A stretch of DNA of 64,000 nucleotides from NCBI GenBank assembly GCA_016789955.1, contig JAEUPB010000108.1, positions 1-64,000 on the forward strand, in the 5' to 3' direction. The stretch comes from Rubrivivax sp. GTDB lineage: Bacteria; Pseudomonadota; Gammaproteobacteria; Burkholderiales; Burkholderiaceae_C. Positions within the stretch are counted from its first letter, which is position 1; each line of letters begins with the position of its first letter. Shown here piece by piece: positions 56,111-64,000 of this stretch. The notes below the pieces were generated by a model. It was not told the origin of the DNA, ran no database searches, and saw nothing but the letters and a program-made list of their open reading frames with translations. The position numbers and the translations under genes were made by a program.

Positions 56111-57271
56111 TCAACGCGACAGCCACTGCCAGGCCGGGCGTTCCAGGGTCTCGAGCCCGACCACCGTCGTCTCGCCCAGGCTCTTCTCGAGCACGAACGA
56201 ACGGCAGCCTGCCTGCTCGAGCGACGCGATCAGCCGCGACGCATGCGACACCACGAACACCTGCGACTGCGCCGCCGCGCGGGCGATCAGCCGGCCCAGC
56301 GCGGGCAGCAGGTCCGGGTGCAGGCTGGTCTCGGGCTCGTTGAGCACCAGCAGCTCGGGCGGCCTCGGCGAGAGCAGCGCGGCGATCCACAGCAGGTAGC
56401 GCAGGGTGCCATCGGAGAGTTCGACGGCCTTCAGCGGCCGCAGCAGCCCGTGCTGTTCCATCGTGGTCTCGAAGCGGCCGTCGCGCGCTTCCACACCCAC
56501 CCGGGCGCCCGGGAAGGCGTCGCTCACCGCGTCGTCGAGCGCCTCGCCGTCGCCGATCTCGCGGATCGTCTGCAAGGCCGCAGCGAGGTCCGAGCCGTCG
56601 TGCCCGAGCACCGGCGTGTGCGTGCCCAGTTGCGGCTGCCTCGCCGGCGCAGCCGCATCGGTGCGGAAGTGGTCGTAGAAGCGCCACGAGCGGATCTGCT
56701 CGCGCAGCGCCAGCAGTTCCGGCGTCGCCCGCGCGTCTGCGGCGTAGGCGAGCATGCTGTCGAAGGTGGGGAGGCGGTCGTGCACCACCTGCCACTCGCC
56801 GGCGCGGTCGCGCGAGCGCACCAGCGCGCCGTTGCGCTCCACCAGCATCGCCGACGGGCGCGCGATCGGCCCGGCCCACACCCGCTCGGTCTTGATCACC
56901 GGGTCGAGCGCGAACGCCGAGGTGCTCGGGATCGGGATGCCGAGGTCGATGGCATAGCTGAACGTCGAGCCGACGAAGCCCAGGCCGACGCCCACGGGCT
57001 TCCTGCGCCGCGTGCCTTGCACCGGCACCTCGCCGCGCCGCATGGCGCGCGAGATCTCCTCGGGTCCCGCCCACATCGTCGAGGCCAGTCCGCCCTCGCG
57101 GGCCAGCGAGCCGATCACGCCACCCTGGGCCGTCTCGGCCAGCAGCCGCAGCGCCCGGTAGACGTTGGACTTGCCGCTGCCGTTGGGGCCGGTGATCAGG
57201 TTCACGCGCTCCAGCGGGATGACGAAGTCGCGCAGCGTGCGGTAGTTCTGGACGGCGAGGACTTCGAGCAT
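56111..57271 (-). CDS. AAA ATPase, RecF/OLD-like (SMC-type)
   Basis: This 386-residue ATPase has an N-terminal MLEVLAVQNYRTLRDFVIPL and Walker A ITGPNGSGKSNVYRAL. Near the C-terminus come the signature region VELSDGTLRYLLWIAALLS and Walker B/D-loop LLVLNEPETSLHPDLLPAL followed by VFVVSHASRLI. It has no nuclease partner or toprim domain here. Such lone ATPases are common and poorly understood; some belong to defence systems, others to DNA repair. A 66-bp piece of the same gene type lies at 48785-48850. Confidence 0.85.
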   Translation of the reverse strand: MLEVLAVQNYRTLRDFVIPLERVNLITGPNGSGKSNVYRALRLLAETAQGGVIGSLAREGGLASTMWAGPEEISRAMRRGEVPVQGTRRRKPVGVGLGFVGSTFSYAIDLGIPIPSTSAFALDPVIKTERVWAGPIARPSAMLVERNGALVRSRDRAGEWQVVHDRLPTFDSMLAYAADARATPELLALREQIRSWRFYDHFRTDAAAPARQPQLGTHTPVLGHDGSDLAAALQTIREIGDGEALDDAVSDAFPGARVGVEARDGRFETTMEQHGLLRPLKAVELSDGTLRYLLWIAALLSPRPPELLVLNEPETSLHPDLLPALGRLIARAAAQSQVFVVSHASRLIASLEQAGCRSFVLEKSLGETTVVGLETLERPAWQWLSR

Positions 57272-57401
57272 CGGGGGCTGGTCCGCGGAGGCGAGCGGGT
57301 GCGTCCGTCAAGGGCGGTTCGCGTGCCGTGGATGGTATGTTCGCCGCCCTTCCCGATCCCCGGGGCCGCTTCAACGCCTCACCCATCCAGGAGAACCCCA
57401 C

Positions 57402-57713
57402 GTGATCATCGTCTTCGGCAGGGTCGACGTCGCTCCCGATCACCTGGAGCAGGCGCGACGCATCGCCCGCGAGCACGTCGCGCGCTCGCGGGCCGAGCCC
57501 GGCTGCGTCTCGCATGCGGTCTACGACGATCCGGATCGGCCGGGGCAGCTCGTGTTCGTCGAGGAATGGGAGTCCGAGCAGGCGCTGATGCAGCACTTCG
57601 CCGTGCCCGCCTCGATCGGATTCGCGCGCGAACTCGCTCGGCTGGCGGCCAGCAAGCCGGTCATCCGCCTGCTGCACGCGAAGGAGCTGCCGTTACCCCG
57701 CGGCGTGGCTTGA
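57402..57713 (+). CDS. Antibiotic biosynthesis monooxygenase (ABM) domain protein, YgiN-like
   Basis: This 103-residue protein is a single ABM dimeric ferredoxin-like domain: IVFGRVDVAPDHLEQARRIA, EPGCVSHAVYDDPDRPGQLV and VEEWESEQALMQHFAVPA. Members are quinol monooxygenases or haem-related enzymes. The GTG at 57402 follows AGGAG at about 57388-57393. It stands alone between convergent and divergent neighbours. Confidence 0.88.
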   Translation: MIIVFGRVDVAPDHLEQARRIAREHVARSRAEPGCVSHAVYDDPDRPGQLVFVEEWESEQALMQHFAVPASIGFARELARLAASKPVIRLLHAKELPLPRGVA

Positions 57714-57728
57714 GCGAACGGCCCGGCA

Positions 57729-58379
57729 TCAAGCCCGCGTCGCCATCCGATGCCAGCGCAGCGAGGACCGCTGCAGGTTCTCGCGGGCCCGCGCCTCCAG
57801 CCGCTGACCGGGTTCGGTCATGAAGAGGCGAGGGCGCTCGCGCATGGCGTCGACGAAGGCCGCCCGGCCGCGGGCGAAGTCGTCGTCCGGGACATGGGCG
57901 TACTCGGCGCGCACCTGGCGCTCGTAGGCCTCGAAGCGCGCCCGGTCCGCGCCGAGGATCGCCAGGTCGATGTCGAGCATCAGCTCGGCGCCCTGCGCCG
58001 ACCGCGTCCGTGCGCCGTGGCGCGTGGCGCGCACGAAGCGGGAGACGATGCGCACCCGCTCCGGGTCGGCCCCGGCCCGGCCCAGTGCGCGCGTGGCCAG
58101 CCGGGCGCTGCGCTCCTCGTTGTCGGGGCGCGCAGGGTCGTGGATCGCGTCGTGGAACCACAGCGCCATGCCGATCTCATGCCGCAGCGGATGCGCCCGC
58201 CCCCACTCCTCGAGCAACTGCAGGCACTCCTGCAGGTGGCGCAGCGTGTGGCAATGCCGGTGCGGTTCGCTCCAGCGCGCGACCAGCTGCGACAGCAGCG
58301 GCATGGACTGCCCGGTGATCCCGATGCCGTTCGCGTGCTTCAACCACGACTGGGGCAACGTGTCACTTCGATCGGGCAT
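57729..58379 (-). CDS. HD-domain-like metal-dependent phosphohydrolase
   Basis: This 216-residue protein matches the predicted metal-dependent HD superfamily: HCHTLRHLQECLQLLEEW near residue 42, then ALWFHDAIHDPARPDNEERS with the HD pair, RATRHGARTR, and LDIDLAILGADRARFEAYER. The C-terminal RPRLFMTEPGQRLEARAREN is also typical. The substrate is unknown. The ATG at 58379 is the first good start; an earlier in-frame GTG-type start at 58415 is possible. Confidence 0.85.
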   Translation of the reverse strand: MPDRSDTLPQSWLKHANGIGITGQSMPLLSQLVARWSEPHRHCHTLRHLQECLQLLEEWGRAHPLRHEIGMALWFHDAIHDPARPDNEERSARLATRALGRAGADPERVRIVSRFVRATRHGARTRSAQGAELMLDIDLAILGADRARFEAYERQVRAEYAHVPDDDFARGRAAFVDAMRERPRLFMTEPGQRLEARARENLQRSSLRWHRMATRA

Positions 58380-58437
58380 CGGCGATCTCCTGGGCGCGCG
58401 GGCACATCCTCGCACTGCGCGCAGTGTCGCCTGCCCG

Positions 58438-58806
58438 TCACGCCTTGACTTCGACCACCTGCTCGAAGCCCCCGAAGATCATGCGCTTGCCGTCGAAGGG
58501 GATCGGCGGGTTGGCCGGGTTGGTCGGGTCCATGCGGGGGTCTTCGGTCATCTTCTTCATGGCGATGTCGCGCGTGGCCTTGTCCGGCCACTCCACCCAC
58601 GAGAAGGCCACCGTCTCCTCGGCCGTGGCCTGCACCGCGCGGCGGAAGTCGGTGACCTTGCCGTCGGGCACGTCGTCGCCCCAGCTCTCGACCACGCGGA
58701 TCGCGCCCAGTTCGATGAACAGCGCATCGAAATGCCGCGCATGCGCGATGAACTGCTGTCTGTGGGCCTTGGGAACCGCGATCACGAAGCCATCGATGTA
58801 GGACAT
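58438..58806 (-). CDS. DUF1428 protein
   Basis: This 122-residue protein has the family start MSYIDGFVIAVPKAHRQQFI, then FDALFIELGAIRVVESWGDD, VAFSWVEWPDKATRDIAMKK, PFDGKRMIFGGFEQVVEV. This is a dimeric alpha/beta-barrel domain of unknown function, common in proteobacteria. It stands alone. The 260-bp stretch after it (58807-59067) has no coding sequence I can support and no clear hairpin. Confidence 0.9.
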   Translation of the reverse strand: MSYIDGFVIAVPKAHRQQFIAHARHFDALFIELGAIRVVESWGDDVPDGKVTDFRRAVQATAEETVAFSWVEWPDKATRDIAMKKMTEDPRMDPTNPANPPIPFDGKRMIFGGFEQVVEVKA

Positions 58807-59067
58807 GCCGGTACTCCTGTGGGGTTGATCGGTCGATGCCCCCGGGCCGAGGGCTCGCCGAGCTGCTCGACGAACGACGGGTCGTCGATTCGACACGATC
58901 GGCCCGGCGCCCGGCATCGTAGGCGCCCGGGCCGCGGCCGTACCATCCGCCGAGCAGCGCGCGGTCGGGCGCGCAGGGAGCCCCGCCGCGCGGGCGCGAG
59001 GAGAGGGACGGATGGTCGTCGATGCCGGTGATCGGACGTGGCGCGCAAGGCAGGCCACGGCTCGCCC

Positions 59068-59610
59068 ATGACGGCCCGCGTCGTCGCCGTGCACTTGCAG
59101 GCCGAGCACCGGTTCTCGAAGGACACCATGCCGGCCATCGATCTGGTGGCCGGCCGCGGCGTTCGCGGCGATGCGCACTGCGGCGTGACGGTGCAGCACC
59201 GCTCGCGCGTGGCGCGCGACCCGACCCAGCCGAACCTGCGCCAGGTCCACCTGATGCACGCCGAGCTGTTCGCCGAGCTCGCTGCAGCCGGGCTGCACGT
59301 GGAGCCCGGCCAGCTCGGCGAGAACATCACGACCGAAGGCCTGGCGCTGCTCGACCTGGGCGCTGGCACCGTGCTGCGCGTCGGCCCGCGCGCGCTGGTG
59401 CAGGTCACCGGGCTGCGCAACCCCTGCGCCCAGATCGAGGCGTTCAAGCCGGGGCTGCTGGCCGCGGTGCTGGACAAGAGCCCCGGTGGCGTGCTGGTGC
59501 GCAAGGCGGGCATCATGGGCATCGTGCTCGAATCGGGGCCGGTGTCGACGGGCGACGCGATCGCCGTCCAGTCGGTACCTGCCCGGCATGCGCCGCTCCA
59601 GCCCGTCTGA
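59068..59610 (+). CDS. MOSC-domain protein
   Basis: This 180-residue MOSC domain has the conserved LRNPCAQIEAFKPGLLAAVL segment with the sulphur-carrying Cys and GQLGENITTEGLALLDL earlier. MOSC proteins bind sulphur as persulfide or act in molybdenum-cofactor-linked reactions. The ATG at 59068 (MTARVVAVHL) is preferred over GTG at 59038. It lies 30 bp upstream of the truncated creA copy. Confidence 0.88.
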   Translation: MTARVVAVHLQAEHRFSKDTMPAIDLVAGRGVRGDAHCGVTVQHRSRVARDPTQPNLRQVHLMHAELFAELAAAGLHVEPGQLGENITTEGLALLDLGAGTVLRVGPRALVQVTGLRNPCAQIEAFKPGLLAAVLDKSPGGVLVRKAGIMGIVLESGPVSTGDAIAVQSVPARHAPLQPV

Positions 59611-59640
59611 ACGTCCACCCGCACTTCTTCGATCGATCAG

Positions 59641-59811
59641 ATGAAGCCTCTCCGCCTGCTCCTCACCGCGCCCGCATCAGCCTCCGCGGCCCATGCCGCG
59701 CGCCACGCGCTCATCGACCTCACCCGCTCCGATCGCGTCATCGAAGGCTCGCCGCAAGGCAGCGTCACTGCGCTGCCGGGGGACCGGGCGACGCCGATTC
59801 CGCGTCCATAG
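59641..59811 (+). pseudogene. Internally deleted creA copy, still in frame
   Basis: This 56-codon open frame begins MKPLRLLLTAPASASAAHA, matching the signal peptide of the intact creA at 63523-63990. It then jumps to [17 protein letters not shown], matching the C-terminus ([16 protein letters not shown]) to the end (TPIP). About 100 codons of the middle are missing. The breakpoint lies at a short shared GCCCxGCGC-type sequence present at both ends of the missing part in the intact gene. The bases just upstream (CGATCGATCAG) also match those before intact creA. It is probably non-functional, though a short secreted peptide could be made. Confidence 0.8.
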
Positions 59812-59827
59812 GCGACGGGGGCAGCAG

Positions 59828-62800
59828 ATGGGCGCATCGGGAGGTTCCGGCGGTGGCCTGAAGGCGGCGTGGGGCGTTGCCGATCCGGCCTCGCCCGCGC
59901 CCGGGGCCGCGGGGTCGGGCGAGCAGGCAGACGACTTCCGCAAGCGCTTCGAGGCGTCGATGTCGGCGCTCAACGAGAGCCTGGTGACGCTGCGCACCGA
60001 CGCGCAGGCCACACTGCACCAGGCGCTGGACGCCCAGCGCGGGCAGCTCATCGGCCGCTTCCAGCAGGTGCTGGGTGCGATCGATCCGGCCGATGTGGCC
60101 CGCGCGCAGGCCGAGATCGACGAGGTGCTGAAAGCCACCGACGGCCTGCGCGCACAGGCGACCGAGGCCGCGCAGAAGGCCGCGGCCGAGTTCGCGCAGT
60201 GGCAGCAGCGCTCCGGGGCCTTCGACGACGCGGTGGCGCGCGTCACCGAGATGAACGACTGGGGCCACGAGAAGGCGGCCCCGTTCCTGGCCGTGGCCGA
60301 TGCCATCCGGGCCCGCGTGGATGCGCGCAAGGTCGGCGAGGCGCTGACGGCGCTCGACCGCTTCCTGCAGCCGTTGGAGAGCGCCTACGCCGACTTCGAC
60401 GCGCAGAAGCAGGCGCAGGCCGCGTACGACGAGCTGGCGGGCCCGGTGGCCGCCGACCTGCAGGCGCTGGCCGCGCACGAGGCAGCCGGCATCGCGCAGG
60501 GGGCCGCGCCGCTGCTCGCGCAGCTCGAGGCGCTGCGCCGCCAGGCCGAGAAGCAGGACTACACCGCGGCGCTGGCCGCGCTGCAGTCGCTGCGCGAGGC
60601 CGCCGACCGGGCGAAGGCCGCGGCCGCGCAGGTGCAGGACGACGCCCAGGGCCTGCTCGGCTCGATGATCGGCTCCGTCAAGGACGCTGTCGGACAGGCG
60701 GCCACTGCGGTCGGTGAAGCCGCGATCGGCGTGGCCGACACCGTGGCCGACCTGGGCGAAGCCGGTGGCGAGATCGGCGAGATCGTCGGCGACAGCCCGG
60801 CCGGGTCCGCGCTGGGCCGGAACGTCGGTGGCGCCGCGGGCGCCGTGGCGGGTACCCTGCTCGGCGGGCCCGTTGGAACGATGCTGGGCGCGGCCGCCGG
60901 CACCGCGGCGGGCCAGTACATCGGCGACAAGGCGGGCGGACTGCTCGGCGCCATGGCCGGCGACGCGGTGGGCGGCAAGGTGGCCGACGCGGCGCGCTGG
61001 GTGTCCGGCAAGATCGGCGCTGCCATCGGCCAGCCGCCGGACGAACCCCCCGAGGGCCTGCTGGCCGGGCAGCCGCCCTCGGGCGAGCCCATCACCGCCG
61101 CGCCGCTGCCGCCGCTGAAGCCCGTCGCCGGCGCCGGTGACGAGCCGCTGCAGGTCGGCCAGGCCGAGGACGGCAGCGTCACGCTGATGGCCCCGCCGCC
61201 GAAGATCGAGAACATCACCTTCTCGGGCGGCGGCGGCAAGGGCGCCGCGCTGCCCGGCGCCGTGCGGGCGCTGGAGAACGCGCATGTGCTCGACGGTGTG
61301 AAGACCGTCAGCGGCGCCTCGGTGGGTTCGATGACGGCCTCGCTGGTGGCCGCCGGCATCACCGCCGACGAGTTCACCGAGATCGCCAACAACCCGGCCA
61401 TCGCAGACCAGATCAAGCAGGGCAAGGGCGACCTGCGCATCGCCTTCGAGGGCGGCCTCACCGGCGAAGGGCTGCAGAACCTCGTCAGCGACGAGCTCAC
61501 CCGCAGCGTGGGCAAGCGCATCGTCGAGTACGAGCAGGCGCAGGCCGCGATCGGCATGCCGCCCGACGCCAAGGTGCTGGAGATCGCGCACACGCTCGCC
61601 GACGGCAAGCGCGGCGTGACCTTCCGCGACCTGCGCGTGCTCTCCACGGTGATGCCGCGAATCAAGGAGGTGGCGATCTCCGGCACCGCGATGTGCGAGG
61701 TCGACAGCAGCGGCGAGCCCATCGCGGGCACCGAGCAGTCGAAGCTCATGATGTTCAATGCCGACACCCAGCCCGACCTGGAGGTGGCGCTCGCCGTGCG
61801 CGCCTCGGCCGCGCTGCCGCCGGTCTTCAAGCCGGTGGACATCACGCTGGCCGACGGCAAGACCATCCGCTTCCAGGATGGCGGCGTGCTGAACAACGCC
61901 CCCACGCCCGAGAGCGTCGGCACCGACCGGCAGCTCGATCCGATGCCCGAGGGTGGCGGCCTGACCTTCGTGTTCGAGGAGGACGGCAACACCGCCCAGG
62001 ATGTCCTCGAAGGCGAGGCCGCGCCCACGCGCAATCGCATCTTCGACTGGCTGACCGGCGCCGAGAACAGCGCGGCTGAATACGGCAAGAACCGCGCGCT
62101 CGCCGACCAGCCGCAGGACGTGGTGATGCTGCCGCTGAAGTTCACGATGACCGGCGAGGACGGCGAAGACGTGGACAAGAACTTCGCCACGCTCACCGGC
62201 GGCACGGTCAACTTCAACATGACCGAGCCCGAGAAGCTCGAGCTGCAGCGGCGCGCCGAGAAAGCCACCCAGGAGCGGCTCGAAGGCCGCAAGGGACAGC
62301 AGGCGCACCGCTTCGCGTCGATGGAGCAGATGCTGATGTCGGTGCCGCTTGCCGACCTCGCTGCCATGGCCGCCGACGGCTTCGAGGGCGCCGCCGAGGC
62401 GCTGGCCTTCCGCAAGCAGGTCGTCGCGAAGGTCGTGGCGCTGAAGCCGCTCGTCGAGGGTTGCCCGGACGGCGCCGCCGCGGCGGCCGATGCGAAGGTG
62501 CAGGCGGCCCTGGCCGGTCTGGACGAGCTCGCCGGCGCGAGCGCCGAGCGGCGCGGCGTGGTGGCCCGCGAGATGAACCGCGTGCCGGCGTTCGACGGCC
62601 TGATCCAGGCTGCCGGCGGCGCCGGCAGCAGCCCGACGATGCAGGTCTGCGCGGTCGTCAACGACGGCGTGCAGGCGCGCGCGCACGCCAAGGACGTGCT
62701 GCGCGACGTGGTCTACCCGAAGATGGTGCGCACCCCCTCCGACGGCGTGGACGGCGAACTGCTCGCGATGGTGGACGACCGGCTGCGCGCCGCGAAGTCG

Positions 62801-62926
62801 CCGGCCGACGTCGACGCCGCCCTGCGCCTGGCCATCGACCACTTCAGCAAGCGCAGCGACCCGCTCGGGCTGAAGGGCCACGCGGAGTTCGCCGAGGAAC
62901 TCGAGCGCCGGCTGATGGACCCCTGA
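59828..62926 (+). CDS. ExoU-like patatin phospholipase with coiled-coil and glycine-zipper N-terminus; candidate secreted effector
   Basis: This 1032-residue protein has no signal peptide and a Gly/Ser-rich start. Residues about 35-295 are Ala/Glu-rich coiled coil, and about 335-375 form a glycine-zipper-like hydrophobic region (VGGAAGAVAGTLLGGPVGTM), followed by a Pro-rich linker. The patatin domain begins near 460: oxyanion loop FSGGGGKGAALPGAVRALEN (Gly470-Lys471-Gly472), nucleophile Ser498 in GASVG, catalytic Asp684 in QDGGVLNN. The sequence around it (VLDGVKTVSGASVGSMTASL) strongly recalls Pseudomonas ExoU. A helical C-terminal region (about 800-1032) has no match I know. It is followed by a chaperone-like gene. 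It probably acts on membrane lipids of a target cell. Confidence 0.8.
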   Translation: MGASGGSGGGLKAAWGVADPASPAPGAAGSGEQADDFRKRFEASMSALNESLVTLRTDAQATLHQALDAQRGQLIGRFQQVLGAIDPADVARAQAEIDEVLKATDGLRAQATEAAQKAAAEFAQWQQRSGAFDDAVARVTEMNDWGHEKAAPFLAVADAIRARVDARKVGEALTALDRFLQPLESAYADFDAQKQAQAAYDELAGPVAADLQALAAHEAAGIAQGAAPLLAQLEALRRQAEKQDYTAALAALQSLREAADRAKAAAAQVQDDAQGLLGSMIGSVKDAVGQAATAVGEAAIGVADTVADLGEAGGEIGEIVGDSPAGSALGRNVGGAAGAVAGTLLGGPVGTMLGAAAGTAAGQYIGDKAGGLLGAMAGDAVGGKVADAARWVSGKIGAAIGQPPDEPPEGLLAGQPPSGEPITAAPLPPLKPVAGAGDEPLQVGQAEDGSVTLMAPPPKIENITFSGGGGKGAALPGAVRALENAHVLDGVKTVSGASVGSMTASLVAAGITADEFTEIANNPAIADQIKQGKGDLRIAFEGGLTGEGLQNLVSDELTRSVGKRIVEYEQAQAAIGMPPDAKVLEIAHTLADGKRGVTFRDLRVLSTVMPRIKEVAISGTAMCEVDSSGEPIAGTEQSKLMMFNADTQPDLEVALAVRASAALPPVFKPVDITLADGKTIRFQDGGVLNNAPTPESVGTDRQLDPMPEGGGLTFVFEEDGNTAQDVLEGEAAPTRNRIFDWLTGAENSAAEYGKNRALADQPQDVVMLPLKFTMTGEDGEDVDKNFATLTGGTVNFNMTEPEKLELQRRAEKATQERLEGRKGQQAHRFASMEQMLMSVPLADLAAMAADGFEGAAEALAFRKQVVAKVVALKPLVEGCPDGAAAAADAKVQAALAGLDELAGASAERRGVVAREMNRVPAFDGLIQAAGGAGSSPTMQVCAVVNDGVQARAHAKDVLRDVVYPKMVRTPSDGVDGELLAMVDDRLRAAKSPADVDAALRLAIDHFSKRSDPLGLKGHAEFAEELERRLMDP

Positions 62927-62959
62927 TGAACCGCTGAGCCACCCTGAGGTCACCGATCC

Positions 62960-63361
62960 ATGATCACCCCTTCCGCCCTTGCGCTGTACGCCGACCTCGC
63001 CCAGGCCCTGGGGCTGCCGGCGCTCGAACCCGACGCGGCCGGCGGCGTGCAGCTCACGGTGGGCAGCGAGCCGGCCGCGTCCACCGTGTACCTGTGGGGC
63101 CAGTCCGACGGCTTCCTGCTCATCGCCGCCCCGGCCGCCCCGCTGCCCAGGCAGCCCGACTACGCCGTGGTGCAGTGGCTGCTGCACCGCAACTTCTACG
63201 ACTCCAAGCTGGCGCCGTTCCGCATCGCCACCGATGCCGGCGGCACCATCGTGCTGTGGGGGCGCGTGCCGGTGGAGGGGCTCACCGGTGCCGCGCTGGC
63301 GGGCCTCGTCGATGCGGTCGCAGGCGAGGCGCGGCGGATCCGCGAGGAAGTGCAGGGGTAG
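62960..63361 (+). CDS. CesT-like candidate secretion chaperone for the upstream patatin protein
   Basis: This 133-residue acidic protein starts with [20 protein letters not shown]. Its C-terminal half ([20 protein letters not shown], then [16 protein letters not shown] and a final amphipathic helix) has the pattern of CesT-family type III chaperones such as SpcU: L-x-x-N-F/L, then hydrophobic beta strands, then L-x-x-L helices. It is 33 bp downstream of the patatin gene. In P. aeruginosa the chaperone SpcU is encoded directly after ExoU, with similar size. The assignment is by pattern only; it could be another small acidic protein such as an immunity factor. Confidence 0.5.
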   Translation: MITPSALALYADLAQALGLPALEPDAAGGVQLTVGSEPAASTVYLWGQSDGFLLIAAPAAPLPRQPDYAVVQWLLHRNFYDSKLAPFRIATDAGGTIVLWGRVPVEGLTGAALAGLVDAVAGEARRIREEVQG

Positions 63362-63522
63362 CGGCAGCCGCCGCGCGATCGGGCCGGCCCTCGATCCGGC
63401 ACCCCGCGGCGCAGCCCCACGTCAAACCGCTCGCGCTGGCCCCGGAGTGGCGCGCTGGTGCGCGAGGCAGGCATCATGGGCGTCCGTCCGGCCCCTGTCG
63501 TGCCCCTCTCCGATCGATCGAG

Positions 63523-63990
63523 ATGAAGCCTCTCCTGCTGTTGCTCACCCTGCTCGCGTCAGCCCCCGCGGCCCATGCCCAGCGCATCGGCGAGGTCGAC
63601 ACCGTGTTCAAGTTCGTCGGCCCCGACCACAAGATCGTCGTCGATGCCTACGACGACCCCGACGTGAAGGGCGTCACCTGCTACGTCTCGCGGGCCAAGA
63701 CCGGCGGCATCAAGGGCGGGCTCGGCCTGGCCGAGGACAAGGCCGAGGCGTCCATCGCCTGCCGGCAGACCGGCCCGATCTCGTTCCCCAAGCTGCTGAA
63801 GCAGCAGGACGAGATGTTCAGCGAGCGCATCTCGATCGTCTTCAAGCGCCTGCGCGTCGTTCGCATGGTCGACGCCCCGCGCAACACGCTCGTCTACCTG
63901 ACCTACTCCGATCGCGTCATCGAGGGCTCGCCGCAGAACAGCGTCACGGCCGTGCCGGTGGACCGCGGCACGCCGATCCCGGTTCGGTAG
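63523..63990 (+). CDS. creA: CreA family exported protein
   Basis: This 155-residue protein has a signal peptide ([20 protein letters not shown]). [60 protein letters not shown] and [20 protein letters not shown] identify CreA, a small exported protein of unknown function conserved in proteobacteria. Two cysteines (in VTCYVS and IACRQ) are positioned for a disulfide. This is the intact version of the truncated copy at 59641-59811. Confidence 0.9.
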   Translation: MKPLLLLLTLLASAPAAHAQRIGEVDTVFKFVGPDHKIVVDAYDDPDVKGVTCYVSRAKTGGIKGGLGLAEDKAEASIACRQTGPISFPKLLKQQDEMFSERISIVFKRLRVVRMVDAPRNTLVYLTYSDRVIEGSPQNSVTAVPVDRGTPIPVR

Positions 63991-64000
63991 ACGCTGCCGG

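Noticed and set aside
56111..57271. The AAA ATPase as an anti-phage defence system
   Set aside because: It lacks a nuclease, reverse transcriptase or other partner, and its neighbours are metabolic. The family alone does not justify a defence claim.
59765..63187. A 1140-codon open frame on the minus strand across the ExoU-like gene
   Set aside because: It is antisense to a well-supported gene with catalytic motifs. Its translation is rich in His, Arg, Gly and Leu with no domain. Such long shadows are expected at about 70 percent GC.

Overview
This is a very GC-rich (roughly 70 percent), densely coded bacterial chromosome segment with almost no non-coding DNA; no gap between genes exceeds about 260 bases. 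The gene content points to a Burkholderiales betaproteobacterium of the Rubrivivax / Leptothrix / Methylibium / Sphaerotilaceae type: a large che cluster, a heterotetrameric sarcosine oxidase, PEP-CTERM proteins, TrpX-type and BMP-type ABC transporters, and a VanA-type Rieske oxygenase. Assignment is by protein resemblance only. No rRNA, tRNA, CRISPR array or complete insertion sequence was seen.

Layout. 1-108: C-terminal tail of a gene that enters from the left, possibly a transposase. 163-9456: complete chemotaxis signalling cluster (mcp, cheY, STAS, cheA, soluble mcp, cheW, cheR, cheD, cheB). 9640-14984: small membrane protein, a PlpD-like patatin/outer-membrane barrel (minus), a PQQ-type sugar dehydrogenase carrying an in-frame tandem palindrome, and a peptidoglycan-binding-domain protein. 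15072-19442: iron/polyamine/phosphonate-type ABC importer plus an exported protein. 19477-20932: YceI protein and a membrane protein. 21097-25582 (minus): four-gene 2-oxoacid:acceptor oxidoreductase with a flavoprotein-ferredoxin fusion. 25758-29427 (plus, divergent): E1alpha, E1beta and E2 of a lipoate-dependent 2-oxoacid dehydrogenase. A symmetric FNR-like box lies between these two systems.

29391-33836: a 4.4 kb cassette bounded by imperfect 45-bp direct repeats. It carries an AfsR/SARP-like regulator, a small conserved-looking protein and a PEP-CTERM protein. Two pairs of 11-bp-phased ATGAGA(C/T) heptamers lie exactly where SARP operators would be expected. 33797-35465: vanA-like oxygenase and MarR regulator with a twin operator. 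35481-38289: M48 protease, OmpA-family lipoprotein and DUF4398 lipoprotein. 38447-43481 (minus): soxBDAG. 43613-45774: DUF922 protease and a PEP-CTERM-like propeller. 45870-49282: two substrate-binding proteins, an ATPase gene remnant and a small membrane protein. 49311-51376: SUI1/YciH, a DUF1223 protein and an alpha/beta hydrolase. 51507-56085: complete BMP/nucleoside-type ABC importer. 56111-59610: AAA ATPase, ABM monooxygenase, HD-like hydrolase, DUF1428 and MOSC proteins.

59641-63990 holds the most unusual locus. A 1032-residue protein with an ExoU-like patatin domain behind a coiled-coil and glycine-zipper region is followed 33 bp later by a small acidic protein with the size and C-terminal pattern of a CesT-type secretion chaperone. 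The pair is bracketed by an intact creA downstream and an internally deleted, still in-frame creA copy upstream. This resembles an effector-chaperone module (compare ExoU-SpcU) delivered by horizontal transfer or duplication. No secretion apparatus is visible in the window.
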